Of a DNA stretch of 64,000 nucleotides, positions 32,364-42,837 are shown piece after piece. Under the pieces are notes generated by a model. That model was not told the DNA's origin. It did not search any database and worked only from the letters and a program-made list of their open reading frames with translations. Source of the DNA: Pseudoips prasinana (lineage: Eukaryota; Arthropoda; Insecta; Lepidoptera; Nolidae); contig OX621240.1 of the NCBI GenBank assembly GCA_951640165.1, positions 2,368,713 through 2,432,712 of the forward strand, written 5' to 3'. A program made the position numbers and the translations under genes. The stretch's first letter is position 1; the number at the start of each line of letters is the position of its first letter.

Positions 32364-32594
32364 ATGTATAGAAAGGCGTGGATGGCTTACCCCGAAATAT
32401 GCGAAGAGAGTGGACATGGCGTCTATGGCACTTGTCGACATAGCACTGATGGTAAGCTGGCTATGGGAGGGCATTTTGCCAAAGGTTTACGCGTCGTTAC
32501 GTCAATAGCTTTTTCTGTGAAAACTTTGGTTTATTTGCGCAAGTCCATTGTTGATAGGATTTATGGAAAGTTATCAGAGCTTAGTAAGGATTAG
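32364..32594 (+). CDS. Unassigned 76-codon open frame
   Basis: ATG start, TAG stop, composition more balanced than the surroundings. It contains two Cys and several His (EICEESGHGVYGTCRHS), then a hydrophobic or basic half. Its first bases (ATGTATAGAAAGGCGTGGA) are shared with the RTE/SINE tail at ~31625, so part of it is repeat-derived. No family recognised. It could be an exon, a retroelement scrap, or chance. Confidence 0.2.
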   Translation: MYRKAWMAYPEICEESGHGVYGTCRHSTDGKLAMGGHFAKGLRVVTSIAFSVKTLVYLRKSIVDRIYGKLSELSKD

Positions 32595-32910
32595 GATTGG
32601 TTGATAATAAACATGTAAATAAATTGTATTACATTGTTAGCCTGTATCTTTGTTATAGTAGTAATAGGACGTTCATGTTCCGGTAAATTTAAATATGAGT
32701 CCGATTGTGTCCTGAATATTATTATAATTTTATTGGCAATAACATTTTTCCATAGCAGCCAACAGTTTCCTAATATGTATATTAGCAAACTTGGGGTTGC
32801 TTCAGAGAATTGAAGTTATGTTAGCGTTCTATTTGTTTATATTGGTTAAATTTATTATTTATATTCTGATATTGACAAGTACGAGTATACTTAAATGCTG
32901 AATAAATGTG

Positions 32911-33045
32911 CAGACGCCAGCACATAAAGCTACACCAATGTGTCAAATTTCTTTTATAAATTTTTAACTTTATCACAAAAGCATAAGGTGCACTTTCAAT
33001 TGGGGAAATTTGACAGATCGGGGTAACTTGATGTGCTAGCGTCTG
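32911..33045. mobile_element. MITE family V, copy 1 (135 bp)
   Basis: Ends CAGACGCCAGCACATAAAGC and, reversed, CAGACGCTAGCACATCAAGT; the inverted arms extend ~41 bp to CAAATTTC. It is related to the copy at 54328-54463 across its full length, including ACTTTATCACAAAAGCATAAGG in the centre (reverse in copy 2). Confidence 0.75.
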
Positions 33046-33437
33046 TACTTAATTTTATTTATACATCTATTTATAGATAGCATGGTAACTTTTACATATT
33101 TTGCAATACAAAACAAATTATATATAATATGTCTGGTACCTATATAACCAAGAATATGTAACAACAAGAAACTATTTGCTTTAAATGTTCTAGACAGAAG
33201 GTAGTAAAAAATATTTAAACTTGTATACAAAGCAAAACACTATAGGTACCTTTTAAATTCATTACGTTCATCTTGAAATATTTATCGTATATGGCAGTTT
33301 AATTTACCATTGATTTTCCAATTTCCCAAATCAGTGTTTTACATTTTAAATAAATGGTCAAAATTTTGTTGGATTTACGGGACATATATCTTTCTAGATA
33401 TTATTATATTATATCCTTTTTTTTTTTATATATATTA
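33046..33437. other. No gene seen
   Basis: AT-rich, no recognised repeats. Confidence 0.4.
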
Positions 33438-33511
33438 TTGGTGATTCAAACAGAAATGTGCAAATATATGCACCTATACCTATATTTGCACATTTCTGTT
33501 TGAATCACCAA
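33438..33511. repeat. Perfect hairpin at the 5' edge of a truncated LINE
   Basis: TTGGTGATTCAAACAGAAAT... at 33438-33468 is the exact reverse complement of 33481-33511, with a 12-bp spacer. The right arm continues into LINE sequence. Confidence 0.9.
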
Positions 33512-34174
33512 AATAAAACCAATAGTTGCACCTGTAAGGAACTGCAATCAGTAGACACTGTTAAATATCTGGGTGTTATAAATGACAAAATCTCAAATTT
33601 TAAAGCTCACGTAACTTTATTATTAGCAACCAGAACTAGAAAAATGATATACATTTTTAAGAACCTACGTCACGTCGCGGATAAACAAATCCTAAAAGTA
33701 ACCTACCTTGCATTATGCCAAGCTATTTTGACGTATTGTATTACATCCTGGGGCGGTACTGCTAAATCAACCCTGATAATATTAGAAAGAGCTCAAAGAG
33801 CAGTTCTAAAAGTGGCAATGTTCTTGCCTATTTTACACCCCACGGCAGAACTATACCAGAAGTTCAATGTCCTAACAGTACGACAGCTTTTTATTTCTGG
33901 TGTGGTTCTCAAGTGTCACTCTCAAACTTATTACGATCCGCTAATGAACGCAACGAAACGCCGCAAGCACATAATTTGCCAGGCTGATACAATATACAGA
34001 ACGACTCTTTCACACAGATTCTATTGCTTTTTGGGCCCATATCTATACAACAAAATTAACTCTATTCTTTCCATTTACTTCTTGAATAAATTTAAATTAA
34101 AAATAAAGTTAACAGCGTGGTTGCAGAATTTATCATACAATGATACTGAAAACCTGCTATGTCGATCTAATTAA
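33458..34174 (+). pseudogene. LINE ORF2 C-terminal fragment (element B family)
   Basis: The frame is open from 33458 and LINE similarity starts near 33540. It lacks endonuclease and RT catalytic motifs. Conserved landmarks shared with element B include VKYLGVI, YCITSWGG, LERAQRAVLKV, VLTVRQLFI, LYNKINSILSIY and NDTENLL near the end. Residues differ at many positions, so this is a related subfamily and not a recent copy of element B. It has no internal stop, but the 5' truncation makes it inactive. Confidence 0.85.
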
Positions 34175-34590
34175 ATATAGCACATAATAAGTAAGCAAAA
34201 CGGTCAAACAAACACACACTCACAAATTCTCACTTGCACACACACACAAACACACACACACCCTCACACTACACAAACATTGTAATTAGTAAGTTTCATT
34301 TTTACTATATTCATTATTTCATAAATTTACGTATATATATATATAGTATATTTAGATTAAGTACATAGTATTTTCAATAATTTGTAATTATCACCATGAT
34401 GTGACCCAGAGGTGGGAGCCTGGTGATCTGTAACACAGGTCTTACCTACTATAGACGCCAGTCTCTCACAAAGGTATAATAGTTTCTGTATTTCTAGCTC
34501 TGTATTTCTTAAATAATACTGGTATGTACACCAAACCTTTGTGAAAGAGATAAATAAATACATTATTATTATTATTATATTATTATTATA
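33512..34590 (+). mobile_element. 5'-truncated relative of element B
   Basis: Contains the C-terminal coding end (33512-34174), an AC-rich stretch (34205-34280), a 3' UTR with GGTGGGAGCCTGGTGATCTG and GACGCCAGTCTCTCACA, and an (ATT)n tail at ~34560-34590. All parts occur in the same order in element B. Confidence 0.82.
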
Positions 34591-34996
34591 TATATTCATT
34601 AAGAAACATAGAATACAAAACTTTCTTTTTGAATTTATATTTAAGTCATTACATAAAGTCTTTTGTTGGTCAAACCCGTACTATATTTCCGATTTTTTTA
34701 TTAAGTTTTATTTATTACTTGCACTTTTTTAAAATTTTGTTTATATTGCTCCGCAAATGACCCTCTTTTGCTGAGCATAAAATGATAAAATTCTTACAGA
34801 TCTAGGTGGAGCTTTAAGCTAAACCTTGAAAAAAGTGCATAGTTTCCGAGATTGTTTTTAAAGATGCGCGGATTCTTCGTGTATTATTTAAATATTGTTT
34901 AGTTGAACTGCTCATCTATTAATGTACTATTGTTACTATATTACTATTACATTACACATTACTATATTACTACTTATTATTTGTAAGACTTAGATG
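34591..34996. other. No gene seen
   Basis: AT-rich. ACTATATTACTATTACATTA near 34935 is low-complexity. Confidence 0.4.
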
Positions 34997-35447
34997 TATA
35001 AATAACAATAGCTTAAAGCGATATTTATTACCATTACCATTTTGGTAATTTTTTTCTTCATCATTATCATCATGTTAGCCAAAGTATGTCCACTGCTAAA
35101 CAAAAGCCTCCCCAAATAATAGGGGGATATGCCATAATCGCCACGCTTGGCAGACGGGTTGGCGATCGCAGTTTGATGGTCATAGTTCACAGAAAAACGC
35201 TGCTGCCCGTTCTCTGGCAGGTATTCCCTCGGTCGATTTCTACGCTCCCCCTGGGATGAGATGGGGTGATGATATTCTATGCCGTCACCACACAGCAATT
35301 ATTTTCTTATTGTATTATTTTTCAACTACTTTCTAAGACTTTGAACTTAATTTGCGATTATCTATTATTACATAAACAGGTTGCCCAGTAAACAATATGG
35401 TTTAAATGTATGGTATAAATAACAATAGCTTAAAGCGATATTTATTA
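34997..35447. repeat. Retroelement fragment between 33-bp direct repeats
   Basis: TATAAATAACAATAGCTTAA continuing to AGCGATATTTATTA occurs at ~34997-35030 and again at 35413-35447. Between them lies an RTE/SINE-type minus-strand tail (TGTCCACTGCTAAACAAAAG, GGGATATGCCATAATCGCC, TGGGATGAGATGGGGTGATG) and ~110 bp of unassigned sequence. Confidence 0.65.
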
Positions 35448-35461
35448 TTAGATTATATTAA

Positions 35462-35575
35462 ACGCTTAATGCGATAAGACCGCCCATTGTACATTATTGT
35501 GTTATTATTGTGACTGCTATGTTATTATCCTGTTTGAGTGTAAACAAAAAAGAGTATTCTATTCTATTCTATAGT
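35462..35575 (+). repeat. LINE 3' tail (GCGATAAGACCGCC type)
   Basis: GCGATAAGACCGCCCATTGTACATTATTG ... AAAAAGAGTATTCTATTCTATTCTAT, with a (TATTC)n tail. Same family as 28585-28695. Confidence 0.7.
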
Positions 35576-35945
35576 AGTCACTATTGTTATTTATAGGAAT
35601 AAATTATTGTACTAATACTAACAAGTTAACTTCAGAGTTCTGGATGAAAACACCTGCAGTCTTCTTCGGAAAAGGCTACATCAACTTGACAATAATATTT
35701 ACTTCGACATCAGGTAAAAAATTATAATTTTAAATGGCTTAATAAATTTTCATGATATGTAGCTGGGAAGAATTATGATTAAAAAAGTCAGCGGATAACA
35801 AATAACCATATTGAAATTGCCCCCCGGCTTCAAAGTTACGTCGCAATGAATATGAATGTAATCAAATTTTATTGAATCACGTTCAGACAAGTCGATTTCA
35901 ATCAGATCAGACAAATCACTTGGAATAACTGAGTTTTATTTATTG
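35576..35945. other. No gene seen
   Basis: Unassigned. GAATATGAATGTAATCAAATTTTATTGAATCACGTTCAGAC near 35845 resembles LINE 3' UTR text but has no clear boundary. Confidence 0.35.
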
Positions 35946-36235
35946 AAAGTTCCTTATCGCGCGTTGTGAAAGGGGGCTAGACGGAAAAAAATCTTACGAA
36001 AAGTTGTCACGACACTTTTTGCAGCTGTGCGGCGTGCGCATGTTTCTCTGTCTGTCTCTCTCTCTCTCTCTCTTATAGAAATCAAGCCAGATATTTTCAT
36101 TTATATTTCGCATTGAACAGTGTGGTGTCGCGACGATTATTTTTGTTGAGTGTATACAGGTTTTTTGTACATAATAAATAATAAGAAATAACTGCGTTCC
36201 ATCCGGGTGTCCCTTGACACCTCTCAAGTTTTTCC
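35946..36235 (+). repeat. Repeat R, copy 1
   Basis: GTTCCTTATCGCGCGTTGTG ... a (CT)n run near 36054-36074 ... GGTGTCGCGACGATTATTTT ... CCCTTGACACCTCTCAAGTTTTT. A closely similar copy lies in inverse orientation at 61036-61322. Neither has long frames. The class is unknown. Confidence 0.75.
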
Positions 36236-36297
36236 TTTTACCATTTGTCAACATTGATTCATGTCTATGTTAGATCCATATCTATGTGTGTATTCCA

Positions 36298-36657
36298 GGC
36301 CGAATTACGACCACAGCGGCCAGTCTCAATGGAGACTAGCCAAGTGCACAGAACATATTATAGTGCACAAGTGTTTGCGCAAATATAGGGGCACTTTCTA
36401 TTCCACCACTCTCATGTTCCGATGGGATGACTAGCGACACGATCGGAAAGAGGTCAGGCACAGGCCCGACGGCTTTACGTGCTCTCCGAGGCACGGGGGT
36501 ATAATACCGCCAACTCCCCGATTCGGGCTGATACTAAGAAATTTCTTTTAATGGAAAAATCCCAAAATCACTTTTTATGCCGACCCGGGATTTGAACCCA
36601 GGACCTACGACTAGGACGTTATCTACGGTTGAACACGCTACCGCTGGACTAACGATA
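36298..36657 (-). mobile_element. tRNA-derived SINE, family S1
   Basis: The reverse of the full family: tail GGCCGAATTACGACCACAGC, GTGCTCTCCGAGGCACGGGG, ATCCCAAAATCAC, B-box region GGGATTTGAACCCAGGACCT, and A-box end CGCTACCGCTGGACTAACGA. More diverged than the 16161 copy. An extra ~20 bp lies between the two promoter boxes. Confidence 0.8.
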
Positions 36658-36707
36658 TGCTGTATTAATGGCAATTATGGCATATCCCTCCAAATGTTGG
36701 ACACCAC

Positions 36708-37239
36708 TAGTGATGTAAAATGCCTGAATATGACTAGTCATAATTGGCATAAACCTTAAATGACCGGTCATTTACCGTCAAATTCAGTCAATTTGACTCA
36801 AATATTGTCTCATATTGACTCAAAAATTGTCTATTCTCGACTACCACCCAATTATTTATTTATTTAGGTACCGAATTTATATGCAAGTTTAAATTAAGCA
36901 ACGTTTTATTTTCTATTATATCATGAGAGGATAAGACGACATCAAAGTCGATGCGCGAGGCGATGCGACGTTGCCATTTTGTCTTAAATGCACGCATGAT
37001 TAGAAATGTAAAATGATTAACACTATATTATAATACTATAAGTCATAAAAATCACGTTTTTGTATCAATTTAGAAGTTGTACACTTTTATCAACGATAAA
37101 AACTTAACAGGTACTAAAATATTACTGAAATCAAATTGACTGAAAATGACCGTTTTTATCAGTTAATGACCATTTTTGACCAATTTGACCGTAAATGACA
37201 GTCAGTCTAATTCGGTCACTTTAGTCATTTTCAGCACTA
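36708..37239. mobile_element. hAT-like non-autonomous element
   Basis: 532 bp. Ends TAGTGATGTAAAATG and, reversed, TAGTGCTGAAAATG. Flanked by 8-bp direct repeats GACACCAC (36700-36707) and GACACTAC (37240-37247), one mismatch. The 8-bp duplication and the YAGTGNTG end are diagnostic of the hAT superfamily. The interior repeats ATTTGACTC/AATGACCGT-type motifs and encodes no transposase. It inserted into an RTE/SINE tail (CATATCCCTCCAAATG). Confidence 0.82.
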
Positions 37240-37285
37240 GACACTACTATGGAAATATTTTAGGAAGGCCTTAGTCCAGTAGACT

Positions 37286-37420
37286 GGCCAGTTGGCGTAG
37301 ATGGTAGATGCTAGACCTTTGACGCCGCAGGTCAGACAGGGCAGATATTTGTGTGCATGAACATGTCTGTTTGTCCTGAGTCTGGGTGTAATTATCTATA
37401 TATATATATATATATATATG
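37286..37420 (+). mobile_element. S2 SINE head ending in (TA)n
   Basis: GGCCAGTTGGCGTAGATGGTAGATGC (A-box-like), GCAGATATTTGTGTGCATGA, TTGTCCTGAGTCTGGGTGTA, then (TA)n at 37396-37420. Confidence 0.65.
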
Positions 37421-37439
37421 TATTAACTGTTTTGTGTAG

Positions 37440-38300
37440 CAGTACTATATGTATTATGACGGCGGAGCTAGTTGCAATATCAAAGACTCTTAAATATTTG
37501 CAAAATGCGAAGATCGATAACAATAGGATTGTCATTTTTGTAGACAGCAGAAGTGCTCTGCAGCATATAGTTCGATGCGCCTCTGGACACAGAGGTGTCT
37601 CGATAACTTATGCTATATTAAGCCAAATATGGTATTTCACAGCCAATTTTATTAATGTGATATTGCAATGGGTTCCGTCGCATGTGGGTCTACGGGGGAA
37701 CGAGGAGGTTGACCAATTAGCAAAGGCTTCTGTCTTGGATGGTATTGAGGTGAATATTACTCCCAGCTACTTTGAACTTCGCCCGAAATACAAAATTATA
37801 TGCTCTAAAAATTGGAAAGAATATTTTAATAAAATGTCATTAGAAAAGGGAATTTGGTACAAGACACTGCAATGTGAACCTCCTCGAATCCCTTGGTTTG
37901 CCGATACTAAGCTTTGTAAGAAAGTTTATAATAATAGCGCATAGACTACGGTCTGGACATGTTCCACTCAACAAGTTTCGACACTTAATGGGGAAAAGTG
38001 ACAGCCCCAATTGTACACAATGTGATACGATGGAGGACGTCCATCACTTGTTGGTGGAGTGCGTCAGGACCCGAGCTGCTAGAGAGGCGCTGATGACCTT
38101 CAAAATTAATTTGATAGATGTTGGTTTTGTTCAAAGCATATTATCAGAGCCTGTCCCGAATGCAGCTATCTTACTTTATAAAATAGTACATAAGGTTTTG
38201 AATTCCGAATAGTGTAAAGCTTTTATTGTATTAGGTTATGATGGGGCTGGCATGGTCGTATTGTGACCAAAAGCCCCTAAATGTATAATAGATAATAAAA
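37440..38300 (+). pseudogene. RNase H plus zinc-finger end of a LINE (I/R1/LOA type), frameshifted
   Basis: The first frame, to ~37920, is an RNase H domain: the Glu of TAELVAISKTL, the Asp of IFVDSRSALQH, and the block WVPSHVGLRGNEEVDQLAK with the last catalytic His and Asp. The first catalytic Asp lies upstream of the truncation. Near 37920-37935 the frame shifts and continues to 38212 with AHRLRSGHVPLNKF and a zinc finger, CTQC then HHLLVEC (CX2CX7HX4C spacing). RNase H followed by this finger is seen in I, R1 and LOA-group LINEs. The 3' UTR runs to ~38300. A closely related end occurs at 49375-49690. Confidence 0.8.
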
Positions 38301-39031
38301 ATAATATAAATGTATTAACAAAAGATAAGTAGTATATTATCAGTATTCTGGTTTCCATAGTAAAAATGTTACAGTCAGGACTAAACATTTTTACTCAACT
38401 CTGGTTGCAAGAATAAACTTCAAAGTACTTTGTTATCGTATTGAAGATTTTCAATGTTTCTTATTATAAAATATGTCTGTATAATATAATTAAATTAATG
38501 AGCAAAAGTAGGGCACCATAAATGTAACGCGGTGCTCAGCGTTGCTTTTATTACTCAGACAAATGAGAACTAACTTAAACATGTAGGAAAAATACTGAAA
38601 CATGGTTTTAACAAACTTTAGTTGTACATTTTTAGAGATCCGTATTCAAGGGTAAAATTAGTAAGATTAAGGGACACTTAATACGACTAACTACAAAAAA
38701 AAACATAATGGAAAGACAAAAGAAGTGGAGACCAAGAATAAGTTTTACATGAATCAAATGAAAGAGAAAGTGGAAAGAGGGTCGTATCGAGAAGTTAAAG
38801 CGTTTGACGTAGATAGTCAACAGCTCTTTTATTTAATCCATCAGGGTTGATCAGCGAGAATTGAAAAATACCTTCATATAAAACATCATAGCCCTTTAAT
38901 TGAATACAGAGATAGCGAAAGGGTGCCAACGATATTACACCCTCTCTGCTGTCTATCTGTATGTTTGTCAGCATGTTATTTGTACCTGATGTACCGCAAC
39001 ATACATAGACAGTTGAAATTTTCTAAATATC
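38301..39031. other. SINE scrap, otherwise no gene
   Basis: 38322-38370 is a short S2 piece (AAGTAGTATATTATCAGTAT, TCTGGTTTCCATAGTA). 38860-39000 resembles the P/Q GGTTCCG repeats only loosely (CTGTCTATCTGTATGTTTGTC). Nothing else is recognised. Confidence 0.4.
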
Positions 39032-39362
39032 TTCAATAATAATATATACATATAATAAAAGCGTAGGAAAGTCAAAACTGTTCATTGAATATTTTTTGAA
39101 AAGGATACTTGAGGCGTGTTCTACAATCGATATCGAAGCCGAAATATAGTTTTTAGAATTTTTGTCTGTGTGTCTGTTTGTCTGTATGTATGTCCGGGCT
39201 AAACTCAAAAACTACTGCATGGATTGACTTCAAATTTTGCATGAATATTACTAAGAGGTTGGGCCAACATATAGGCTACATATTATCACGCTATCACCTA
39301 CGGGGGAGGAGCTATGATAATTTATGAAATTTAAAGCGGATAAAACCGCGAGGCACAGCTAG
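39032..39362 (+). mobile_element. Helitron-like element, ~330-bp subfamily
   Basis: The 3' end AAAGCGGATAAAACCGCGAGGCACAGCTAG is followed by T. The body contains TCTGTATGTATGTCCGGGCT and ACTGCATGGATTGACTTC. The 5' end lies near TCAATAATAATATATACATA. It belongs with 47641-47953 and 49040-49353. Confidence 0.8.
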
Positions 39363-40014
39363 TACTTAATAAAATAAAAATAATAAGATTTACTCAAATA
39401 AAAAGACAATTATTAATAATTTTTTGTGTGATTCTTAAAATAATTGTTAGTAAGGGATTGTGTAATACACTAGTACTAAGCTTCCCAAACTTAGTCTACC
39501 TTCACATTAAGCAAAAGAAGATAAGAACCAAGACCAAGATGATAGTCTTCCATGAAATTAAATTAAATTTGAAATTTATTCCGCACTTGGATATTAACAT
39601 ATACTTGTACTTGTCAAGCTCACAATGCAGTACATAAACATAGTCGAATAGAACATGAAAGTAACAAAAAAAAATTGAATTGGTCGGTCGTGCAGTCTGT
39701 TTTATTACTTACATATTATATATTTTTAAATCCTTGATTAATTAATAAAATACATGTTATTCCAATATTTAAACATGTTACTTCTTAATTAAAAAAACTG
39801 AAGACAACGAGCAGTTGGATAGCGCAGAAGGCCCTCACCCATTAGCTTCATTTGAGCGACTAATACCTGAGGGCACCTTTATGGGGTTCGGGCCACAGCT
39901 CAGGGGGCCGCTGAATGAAAGGCGGAATTCTTAATAAGAGTGTGATCATTTGCACGCGATCACCGACCACGTATTAAGGGGCGTTTAAGCCTTTTTTTTG
40001 TATGGAGCTAAGAC
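39363..40014. other. One unidentified repeat, otherwise no gene
   Basis: 39820-39985 is GC-richer (AGGCCCTCACCCATTAGC, CCTGAGGGCACCTTTATGGG, CACGCGATCACCGACCACG) and ends near TTAAGGGGCGTT. It looks like a repeat, but no second copy was found here. Confidence 0.4.
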
Positions 40015-40425
40015 GTGGGCGTCTTCTTCTACATGCGCTATCTATGTAAGATCTTGGACTTTACATGGCAAGCAATGGTTACTAACAATATATTCCTAGA
40101 AATAGCACAGATACCTAACCTGACATCGTCTATAAAACTGAGGCGTTTGCGTTGGTTGGGGCACGTGCACAGAATAGATCCTACACAATTACGTGGACGT
40201 GTTCTGTTGAGTGCAGTAGTTAATGCGGAACGAGACGCCGCGCGCCGGTAGGCCATTGATTTGCTAACAGTGCGCCAAGCGAGATATGGCCGCTTTTACA
40301 GCTGACCTTTGTTACTGGAAAAATCTCGCTGATAATAGAATAGAATGGCGCAAACGTATAATGGAGGGTCGTAAAATATGTGATGTCGGCGTACTTGCTG
40401 ATAAGAGACAGAGGTGACAAGAACG
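40015..40425 (+). pseudogene. Retrotransposon C-terminal coding relic
   Basis: The frame at 40060-40250 reads IAQIPNLTSSIKLRRLRWLGHVHRIDPTQL, the motif (RLRWLGHV.R) typical of the C-termini of RTE-like and related reverse transcriptases. After a frame change at ~40250 it continues as RDMAAFTADLCYWKNLADNR, then EWRKRIMEGRKI, to a TGA at ~40419. Several frameshifts make it dead. Confidence 0.6.
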
Positions 40426-40684
40426 CGGTTCGGCACCAACCGCCGCAAAGTTCTGTTATCACTTATCAGGCCTGTGGCAGGCTATACCACTCCCGTATTG
40501 GTTTGTTCAGCTACTGGAAGAAATAACTTTATTAGACAGTGTTTTTTAAATCGTCAGCAATGGATGCAAAGGCTATAGATATAAAAAAACAATATAACTA
40601 TACAACAAATAACAATAATTACCTAAAACATAAAACCAAATTAACTATTTCTTTAAAGACGACAAAGCATCCTCTATTGATTAA
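40426..40684. other. No gene seen
   Basis: Non-coding, AT-rich from 40540. Confidence 0.4.
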
Positions 40685-40782
40685 AAATCATTACCGAAAT
40701 TGTTTTACAAACTAATGACAAATCGAGTAACATATGTTACTCGATTTGTCATTAGTTTGTAAAACAATTTCGGTAATGATTT
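40685..40782. repeat. 98-bp perfect palindrome with no spacer
   Basis: AAATCATTACCGAAATTGTT...GAGTAACAT (40685-40733) is followed at once by its exact reverse complement (40734-40782), checked base by base. The centre is ACATATGT. Confidence 0.95.
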
Positions 40783-41010
40783 ACCGAGAACAAGTTACCA
40801 AGACATACTTTCGAATGACCACCTTCTTATGAAGTCGGTAAAACAAAGGAGGAGGCCATCCGAGAAACGTAATTGTTTCGATGTTTATGGTTTATGGCTG
40901 TAAATCTTATACGATGGTGCGAAACCCTTTGTACGGAGTCTCATTTGCACTTAGCCAGTTTGTTTTTATTATACGCCTTGACTTGATATATTTTTCCATT
41001 GAATAATACA

Positions 41011-41317
41011 TCTATACAAATAAATAAAATTGGAGCGTCTGTTTGTAATATTGAAATAACCGGTTTTTACTACATAAATATGAATATATATACGGTACAT
41101 ACACCAAATTATGATTTTTTACATTTTTTGTCTGTCTGTCTGTCTGTTTGTTCCGGCTAATCTCTGAAACGGCTGGACCGATTTTGACGGGACTTTTATT
41201 GGCAGGTAGCTGATGTAATAAGGAGTAATTAGGCTATTATTTTAGAAAAAGTCTTTTATTTTACTAAAAAACAAAAAAAACTAATTAACACGCGGACTAA
41301 GGCGCGGGCACAGCTAG
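41011..41317 (+). mobile_element. Helitron-like element, third subfamily
   Basis: 5' TCTATACAAATAAATAAAATTGG, 3' CACGCGGACTAAGGCGCGGGCACAGCTAG followed by T. Middle: (TGTC)n, TTCCGGCTAATCTCTGAAAC, GGCTGGACCGATTTTGACGG. The imperfect 3' hairpin has CGCG arms. Confidence 0.7.
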
Positions 41318-41681
41318 TTGAATATAAAAACCCTTGCATACATAAATACGGTAAATACTAACGAACGGCTTACGATACAATATATTACCGATGAAGTATA
41401 TCAGTAACGCCTTACTGATGAAATTTTATTTCTCTACTAAAAAAGTAGGTTAGGTCAGAATTGCGACCATGCAACGCACGAGCCGAACAAGCGAAGCAAA
41501 CGTGGTAGCGACCGGCGAGTGCAGGAAACAAATTTATTTATATAAACAATCAATGTACTTTTATTTAAATATCTATTCGTCATTAACTTAAATAACTGCT
41601 ATGGTTTTATATAATAACTGCTAATATTTTGAGTTAATTATTTTGCTGTGCAATCTGTTGTGCTGCTTAGGATACGGATTT

Positions 41682-42837
41682 TTCGGGTTCCATAGCTAAA
41701 TGGCAAAACGGAACCCTTATTGTCTGTCTGTCCGTCCGTATGTCACAGATACTTTTTTCCGAAACTATAAGAGCTGTACTGTTGAAACTTGGAAGTAGAT
41801 GTATTATGTGAACCACATTAAGATTTTCACACAAATATAGATATATAAAAATTTTGGGGTTCCCCATACTTGGAACTGAAACTCATTCTTTTTTTTTCAT
41901 CGTATCCATACATGTAGGGTATCTATGGATAGGTCTTCAAAAATTATATTGAGGTTTCTAAACTGTTTTTAGGGTTCCGTAGCCAAATGGCAAATAACGG
42001 AACCCTTATATATTCGTCATGTCTGTCTGTCTGTCCCTCCGAATGTCACTGCCACTTTTTTCTGAAACTATAAGAGCTGTACTGCTGAAACTTGGTAAGT
42101 AGGTGTATTCTGTAAACCGCATTAAGATTTTTACACAAAAATAGAAAAAGAACAATAATGTTGGGGGGTCGCCATACATAGAACTGAAACTAAAAAAAAA
42201 AATTTCATCCTACCCATACACGTGGGGTGTCTATGGATAGGTCTTTAAAAATAATATTGAGGTTTCTAATATCATTTTTGTCTAAACTGAACAGTTTGCG
42301 CGAGAAACACTCCCAAAGTGGTAAAATGAGTGTCACCTCCCCTGTAACTTCTAAAATAAGCGAAAGATAAAACTAAAAAAATATATGATGTAAATTACCA
42401 TAGAAATTAACAACGAAAATAGGTTTGAACGAGATCCAGCAAGTAAATTTTTTTAATACGTTATAAACCGCAATTTGCTTTCATTTAATCAACTGAAATA
42501 CTTGCTGCTACGGCACCCTTCATGTGCGAGTCCGACTCGCACTTGGCCGGTTTTTTTTCTAAACTGAATAGTTTGTAAAGTTTTCTAAAGTGGTAAAATG
42601 AGTGTCTACGCTGTAAATTCTAAAATAAAAGATGATAAAACTAAAAAAAATATATGATATACATTACCATGCTAACTTTCACCAAAAATTGATTTGAACG
42701 AGATCTAGTAAGTAGTTTTTTTTTTAATATGTCATAAATCGTAAACCGCAATTTACCTTTCATTTAATCAACTGAAACACTTGCTGCTACGGAACCCTTC
42801 ATGGGCGAGTCCGACCCGCACTTGGCCGCTTTTTAAG
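41682..42837 (-). repeat. GGTTCCG repeat family P, split by a second P copy
   Basis: 41682-41965 and 42567-42837 are two halves of one minus-strand P repeat. The first half stops at GAGGTTTCTAAACTG and the second starts with the same TTTCTAAACTG and continues AATAGTTTGTAAAG, exactly as in an uninterrupted copy. Confidence 0.8.
41966..42555 (-). mobile_element. Family P element inserted in family P, with ~11-bp target duplication
   Basis: Full-length copy from TTTTTAGGGTTCCGTAGCCA to CGACTCGCACTTGGCCGGTT(T)n. Flanked by TTTCTAAACTG at 41955-41965 and 42556-42566; the T run makes the exact edge uncertain by a few bases. This fixes both ends of family P at ~590 bp. Confidence 0.8.
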
